9,039 bases of DNA from the NCBI GenBank assembly GCA_021790055.1, contig JAJYIL010000092.1:1-9039 (forward strand), in the 5' to 3' direction. The translations under genes and the position numbers were made by a program. The notes below the pieces were generated by a model. The model was not told the DNA's origin. It did no database searches and was given only the letters and a program-made list of their open reading frames with translations. This DNA is from Bacteroidota bacterium. GTDB lineage: Bacteria > Bacteroidota > Ignavibacteria > Ignavibacteriales > Ignavibacteriaceae. Below are positions 4,991 to 9,039 of this stretch, one piece after another. Position 1 is the stretch's first letter; each line of letters opens with the position of its first letter.

Positions 4991-7048
4991 ATGAAACTAT
5001 TCATACTTCTCATATTCATGTTTGCTACTGCCGCAGTCAGCTATCCGGCAGAAAAATCAAAATCAGGTTCAAGCTTTATCATCATGCCGTCGCTCTTTTC
5101 CGACAACATGGTTCTTCAGCAAAAAGCTAAAGTTACATTTTGGGGAAAAGCAAATCCCGGAGAGCCGGTTTCAATTAATGCAAGCTGGGGCGCATCTGCA
5201 AATACGAAAGTGAAAGAAGACAGCACCTGGATGACGAAGCTTACTACTAAAAAGGCTGGCGGACCGTACGAGGTGAAAATAAAAATCGGGGACTCGACAA
5301 TCATTTACAAAAATGTTATGCTTGGCGAAGTGTGGGTATGTTCCGGTCAATCGAATATGGAGATGCCACTTGAAGGCTGGCCGCCTGAGAATATAGTTAA
5401 AAACTCCGCGGAAGAAATTGCGGCGGCAAACTATCCTGAGATAAGATTATTTACTGTTGCCAGGGCAGTTGCAGTCGAGCCGGAATTCAACTGTACAGGT
5501 ACGTGGAATGAATGTAATCCAAAGACAGCAGCGAAGTTTAGCGCTGCTGCTTACTTCTTCGGAAGAAAATTATTCGAAGATCTGAAAGTGCCGATTGGAT
5601 TAATCCATTCAAGCTGGGGCGGAACAAAAATTCAACCCTGGATCTCGGCTAAATATCTTTCTACTTTCGATGATTACAATGGGGTGCTTGCCAAGATAGC
5701 AGCATCAAATGGTCAAATTAAAAGACAGCAGGAATGGATACGCAGTCATCCTGTAATTGACATAAGTAAAAAGCCGGACACACTGCAGTATGAAAATCTT
5801 GACTTCGGCGATAGCCTATGCTCAAAGCCTGACTTTGATGACAGTCAATGGCATACAATGAACCTGCCAGTTTACTGGGAATCTACCGAGGTTGGAGATT
5901 TCGACGGTACAGTATGGTTCAGGAAAAAGATTGCAATCCCAAAATCATGGATTGGCTCTAAACTGATTTTAGAATTAGGACCAATAGATGATATGGACCG
6001 TACATATGTTAACGGAACTTTTGTCGGCGGTATGGAGAAGCCCGGCTTCTGGCAGACTCCGAGAGTTTATAATATTACTAAAGAATTAAATACGGATTCG
6101 ATACTTACTATTGCAGTTAGAGTAATTGATAACGGCGGCGGCGGCGGTATCTGGGGCAACGGAGTTGCTATGAAGATTCATCCGGAGAGTCCAATCGACA
6201 GCGCACAAAGCATTTCTCTTTCCGGAGAATGGAGATACTTGCCGGTAGCTGAGTTCATCAACAATAAATTTTATGTTTATAAAATTGACAACCAGGAATT
6301 TTTCTTAAAACCTAAAACGGATGTCAGCATAGGACCAAACACGCCTACAATGCTTTATAACGGAATGATAGCGCCGTTGATTCATTATGCAATCAAAGGC
6401 GTAATTTGGTACCAGGGAGAATCGAACTCCGACCTGGCAAGCGATTACAATAATTACAACAAACTTTTCCCGTTGATGATTAAGAACTGGAGAGCAGATT
6501 GGAAGGAAGGCAGCTTCCCGTTCTATTACGTTCAGATTGCACCGTGGAGGTATGGAGATAATTCTAAGTCTTATGTTGTTCGCTGGGCGCAGTGTCAAAC
6601 TCTTTCAGTGCCTAACACCGGAATGGCAGTTACGCTTGACATCGGGGACTTAAATACAATCCACCCTTCAGACAAACAAGACGTTGGTTTAAGGCTTGCT
6701 CTCTGGGCGCTTGCAAAGAACTACCATAAGAAAGTTTTTTACTCAGGTCCGATTTACAAGTCGATGAAGATTGAGAATGGAAAGATTATCCTTTCATTTA
6801 AATATTCGGGTAAAGGATTAGTAATAAAGGACTGGAATGGACAGACGGAATTTATTATTGCCAGCAAAGATAAAAAGTTTGTGAAAGCCGATGTTAAGGT
6901 TGACGGTACAAAGCTTATAGTATACAGCCATGAAGTTAAGCACCCGGTGGCGGTAAGGTACACCTGGGCTAACGCTGTTGCCGGAACTTTATTTAACAAG
7001 GAGGGACTACCGGCATCGACGTTCAAAACAGATGACTGGAGCGAATAG
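4991..7048 (+). CDS. exported SASA-family carbohydrate acetylesterase with GH2-like insertion
   Basis: A 685-residue protein of the sialate O-acetylesterase (SASA, SGNH-like) family, which removes acetyl groups from sugars. The N-terminus MKLFILLIFMFATAAVSYPA is a Sec signal peptide. The family's N-terminal beta domain follows (SLFSDNMVLQQKAKVTFWGK, 34-53). The nucleophile block is VCSGQSNMEMP with S121, and a second block is GLIHSSWGGT (203-212). Residues about 265-415 are a jelly-roll insertion of the GH2 sugar-binding type, including WFRKKIAIP, YVNGTFVG (339-346) and a GGGGGIWG loop (382-389). The catalytic domain then resumes with VIWYQGESN (471-479) and the DIGDLNTIHPSDK block, where H558 is the probable catalytic histidine. 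Many bacterial relatives are annotated as sialate esterases by name only. Next to a GH5 mannanase-like enzyme and a GH36 enzyme, deacetylation of acetylated mannan or another hemicellulose is more likely than sialic acid metabolism, which has no other gene here. Confidence 0.9.
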   Translation: MKLFILLIFMFATAAVSYPAEKSKSGSSFIIMPSLFSDNMVLQQKAKVTFWGKANPGEPVSINASWGASANTKVKEDSTWMTKLTTKKAGGPYEVKIKIGDSTIIYKNVMLGEVWVCSGQSNMEMPLEGWPPENIVKNSAEEIAAANYPEIRLFTVARAVAVEPEFNCTGTWNECNPKTAAKFSAAAYFFGRKLFEDLKVPIGLIHSSWGGTKIQPWISAKYLSTFDDYNGVLAKIAASNGQIKRQQEWIRSHPVIDISKKPDTLQYENLDFGDSLCSKPDFDDSQWHTMNLPVYWESTEVGDFDGTVWFRKKIAIPKSWIGSKLILELGPIDDMDRTYVNGTFVGGMEKPGFWQTPRVYNITKELNTDSILTIAVRVIDNGGGGGIWGNGVAMKIHPESPIDSAQSISLSGEWRYLPVAEFINNKFYVYKIDNQEFFLKPKTDVSIGPNTPTMLYNGMIAPLIHYAIKGVIWYQGESNSDLASDYNNYNKLFPLMIKNWRADWKEGSFPFYYVQIAPWRYGDNSKSYVVRWAQCQTLSVPNTGMAVTLDIGDLNTIHPSDKQDVGLRLALWALAKNYHKKVFYSGPIYKSMKIENGKIILSFKYSGKGLVIKDWNGQTEFIIASKDKKFVKADVKVDGTKLIVYSHEVKHPVAVRYTWANAVAGTLFNKEGLPASTFKTDDWSE

Positions 7049-7055
7049 AGTTTAC

Positions 7056-7111
7056 TGCGTATAGCGCAAAGAGCATTGCGTAAAGCGGCGCTATGCTCCT
7101 TGCACTATGCA
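7056..7111. repeat. heptad-phased imperfect hairpin element B
   Basis: An inverted repeat starts 8 nt after the esterase stop codon. The arms are 7056-7080 (begins TGCGTATAGCGCAAAGAGC) and 7089-7111 (ends CCTTGCACTATGCA). Reverse-complementing the second arm aligns it to the first with three mismatches and a 2-nt gap. The 5' arm has GCG at 7057, 7064, 7078 and 7085 with GAG at 7071, and the 3' arm has TGC at 7094, 7101 and 7108, all on an exact 7-nt period. No T-run follows directly. It resembles element A in architecture and position but not in sequence. It lies between the esterase and GH36 genes, so it could modulate readthrough or message stability. Confidence 0.7.
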
Positions 7112-7136
7112 TTATTAACAATCGAAAAGATTCATC

Positions 7137-9039
7137 ATGAAAAAACTACTTATTGTTCCTAAGCTTGTTCTTCTTCTTTTTATAATGACCGGTCTTTGTC
7201 CAGGTCAGAATAACAAAAGCCAAATTGTAATTAAGCCTGGAAACAAAGGCATCAACCTTTACTATGGCGGTAAAATAAGATTGGCAGGCGGGCATCCGCT
7301 GTTTGAATCAACTAAATTTAGCTTTATAAACGTCAGTGAGAAAGCAGGTAAGTATTCCTACTTATCTAAATCTGCGCCGGTTGTCGTTTCAACAAAAGAA
7401 TCATCAGATAAAACAGTAGCTTCGTTTTTTATTTCCCCGAACGGTAATCATTCAAAGAACGGAGATAAATTTCTCGGACTGTTTTTTAAATCCATTCCGG
7501 GTTTTAAAGAAGGAATGTCTTTGTGGCGTTATGGTCCATGGAACTCGTGGAGTAAGCCGGTTGAAATAAAAAAGATTTTCAAGTTAGAAACCCGGGACGT
7601 GCAGTTCTTTTACTGGAAATATGCGGATGGAGTTTATGGTGCCGCGATGCCTATCTCCGGTGAAGGTTATAGAACGACGATAGGCAGGGAAGGAATAGAG
7701 TTCGGAACTAAATCGCTCAGCTATTTTAATGGGATGGAAAAAGAAAATATTCCACAGCTCGCCGTCGGATTCGGGAAAGATCCTTACAAGCTTTTTGCTT
7801 CGCTTTATAAAGAAGGATTAACTGCAATAGGCAAGACAGAAGACTTAATCCGTAATAAAAAGTTTCCCGTAATTTTCAACGGCATAGGCTGGTGTTCATG
7901 GAATGCTTCAAACGAGGGCAAAGGCTTAAACGAAAAGCTTCTGCTCTCTGCAGCTGAGAGCTTCAGAGAATCAAGCTTTCCGGTTAAATGGTTCCTTATA
8001 GATGACGGCTGGTTTAACGAAACCGATTCTAAGCTGAATTCATTTCTGCCGGACAAGAAAAAATTTCCAAACGGATTTAAGAATGTAGTGGATAAATTGA
8101 AATCCGAATTCAACATCTCAAATGTTGGTGTCTGGAGTACGCTTAACGGATACTGGGGAGGAATAAATCCCGATTCGCCTCTCGGCAGAGAATTTAAAAA
8201 TGATTTAATTTCGTGGAAGGAAAAGGCAAGACCGGACATTACAGTCTCGCCGTTAAGAAAGTATTACTTTATCTCCCCGCATTCTAAGGATCTTAAAAAA
8301 TTTTACGATGAGTTTTATGGGATTCTTAAGAGCCAGGATTTTTCTTTCGTCAAGGTCGACAATCAGTTGATAACGGAAAGAATGGCTCCCGGAAATTTCC
8401 CGATCTTTGATGGCGCTGAGAAATATCATGAGGCGTTGAACTCCGCCGTTATAAAATATTTTGACAACACGATTATCAACTGCATGGACATGACGCCGGA
8501 TGCATATTTGAACTTCGGGACGACAGCAGTTGCACGCGCAGAGGATGATTATTACCCCGCTTATGATAAATACCAATCTTACAAGCTTGTTATGGATAAG
8601 GCTGCACAGCACATAATGCAGGCGGCTTACAACTCTCTTTACTTTGGACAGATGGTTTACCCGGACTTCGACATGTTCGAGTCAATCAGCCCGAATGCAG
8701 TTTCTCATGCAATTGCCCGCGCAATAAATAACGGACCTGTCTACATTACGGATAAAGTCGATCAGCATAATTTCAAAGCGCTGCTGCCGTTGGTGTACAG
8801 CGACGGAAGGATACTGCGCGCAAGCAAGCCTCTAAGACCAACCGGGGATTGCCTCTTCGGCGTACAAAAAAATAAACCGTTCAAAGCATTCTCGATGGAC
8901 GGCAAGACCGGGTTGCTTGGAATTTGGAATCCCTCAGTTTCAGAAAATTGTGTCGCAAGCTTTAAGCCCTCGGATGTTCATTCGATTGAAGGAAAACAAT
9001 TTGCAGTATTCGAGTACTTTACAAAAGAAGCTTTCGTCG
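7137..9039 (+). CDS. GH36 raffinose-synthase/alkaline alpha-galactosidase-like enzyme (3' end cut off)
   Basis: An open frame of 634 codons with no stop before the window edge. The N-terminus MKKLLIVPKLVLLLFIMTGL is a signal peptide, probably cleaved near CPGQ, so the enzyme is predicted to be exported. A beta-rich N-terminal domain leads into the (beta/alpha)8 barrel at GIGWCSWNA (249-257). Raffinose-synthase/Sip1 motifs follow in order: FLIDDGW (D289, D290), VGVWSTLNGYWGG (330-342), FVKVDNQ with the presumed nucleophile D408, INCMDMTPDAY (C449), TAVARAEDDYYP with R467 and D470/D471 holding the presumed acid/base, YPDFDMFES (508-516), and HNFKALLPLVYSDGRILRA. Plant members make raffinose or hydrolyse alpha-galactosides. 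In this cluster, removal of alpha-1,6-galactose from galactomannan or its oligosaccharides is the likeliest role. Only a short C-terminal part is probably missing. The ribosome binding site is weak; with 88 nt to the esterase stop, cotranscription is likely. Confidence 0.88.
   Translation, partial: MKKLLIVPKLVLLLFIMTGLCPGQNNKSQIVIKPGNKGINLYYGGKIRLAGGHPLFESTKFSFINVSEKAGKYSYLSKSAPVVVSTKESSDKTVASFFISPNGNHSKNGDKFLGLFFKSIPGFKEGMSLWRYGPWNSWSKPVEIKKIFKLETRDVQFFYWKYADGVYGAAMPISGEGYRTTIGREGIEFGTKSLSYFNGMEKENIPQLAVGFGKDPYKLFASLYKEGLTAIGKTEDLIRNKKFPVIFNGIGWCSWNASNEGKGLNEKLLLSAAESFRESSFPVKWFLIDDGWFNETDSKLNSFLPDKKKFPNGFKNVVDKLKSEFNISNVGVWSTLNGYWGGINPDSPLGREFKNDLISWKEKARPDITVSPLRKYYFISPHSKDLKKFYDEFYGILKSQDFSFVKVDNQLITERMAPGNFPIFDGAEKYHEALNSAVIKYFDNTIINCMDMTPDAYLNFGTTAVARAEDDYYPAYDKYQSYKLVMDKAAQHIMQAAYNSLYFGQMVYPDFDMFESISPNAVSHAIARAINNGPVYITDKVDQHNFKALLPLVYSDGRILRASKPLRPTGDCLFGVQKNKPFKAFSMDGKTGLLGIWNPSVSENCVASFKPSDVHSIEGKQFAVFEYFTKEAFV

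Noticed and set aside
6130..6160. GGC trinucleotide run as a repeat-expansion or phase-variation site in the esterase
   Set aside because: The encoded GGGGGIWG loop occurs in related GH2-like insertions of this family, and triplet changes would not shift the frame.
4991..7048. Sialic acid metabolism locus based on the sialate O-acetylesterase family name
   Set aside because: No sialidase, lyase or sialic acid transporter is seen. The family is widely found with plant-polysaccharide enzymes, and the AGE-family neighbour fits cellobiose 2-epimerase motifs at least as well as a sialic acid pathway epimerase.
7137..7210. Lipoprotein signal in the GH36 protein (cysteine at about residue 21)
   Set aside because: Leucine precedes the cysteine, which fits poorly with a lipobox. 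Ordinary signal peptidase cleavage after CPG is more likely.
7805..8612. Two minus-strand open frames opposite the GH36 gene
   Set aside because: The plus-strand frame has continuous GH36 motifs throughout; the antisense frames show no recognisable domain and no ribosome binding site.

Overview
The window reads like a chromosomal piece from a Gram-negative, moderately AT-rich bacterium. The exported glycosidases, the lipoprotein-type and Sec-type signal peptides, the weak ribosome binding sites on several genes and the overall protein flavour suggest the Bacteroidota/Chlorobiota group, perhaps an Ignavibacteria-like lineage. This placement is an inference from style; no rRNA or phylogenetic marker is present.

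Left part (1-2634, all minus strand): the N-terminal membrane half of an ABC exporter running off the left edge; a complete HU/IHF-type DNA-binding protein with a clear hairpin terminator and a candidate promoter; and a complete 471-residue AGE-superfamily epimerase of the cellobiose 2-epimerase / N-acylglucosamine 2-epimerase type. Positions 2635-2945 form a divergent intergenic control region with an AT-rich palindrome, three CGGA...CGG modules, a GCCGGT/ACCGGC dyad and a tiny ORF behind a very strong ribosome binding site.

Right part (2946-9039, all plus strand): a three-gene carbohydrate cluster. It starts with a lipoprotein-like GH5 enzyme resembling endo-beta-mannanases (plus Fn3 and an unassigned C-terminal domain). 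An exported SASA-family carbohydrate acetylesterase with a GH2-like beta-sandwich insertion follows. The third gene is an exported GH36 raffinose-synthase/alkaline alpha-galactosidase-type enzyme, open at the right edge.

Read together, these genes fit depolymerisation of an acetylated, galactose-substituted beta-mannan such as galactoglucomannan. The GH5 enzyme would cut the backbone, the esterase would remove acetyl groups and the GH36 enzyme would remove alpha-galactose. The divergent epimerase would convert mannobiose-type products to mannosyl-glucose in the cytoplasm. The substrate is inferred from the enzyme combination and is not proven.

The most unusual non-coding signal is a pair of large imperfect hairpins, each starting within about 8 nt of a stop codon in the plus-strand cluster (after the GH5 gene and after the esterase gene). 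Both arms of each are built from degenerate units with a period of about 7 nt. The two elements share architecture but not sequence.
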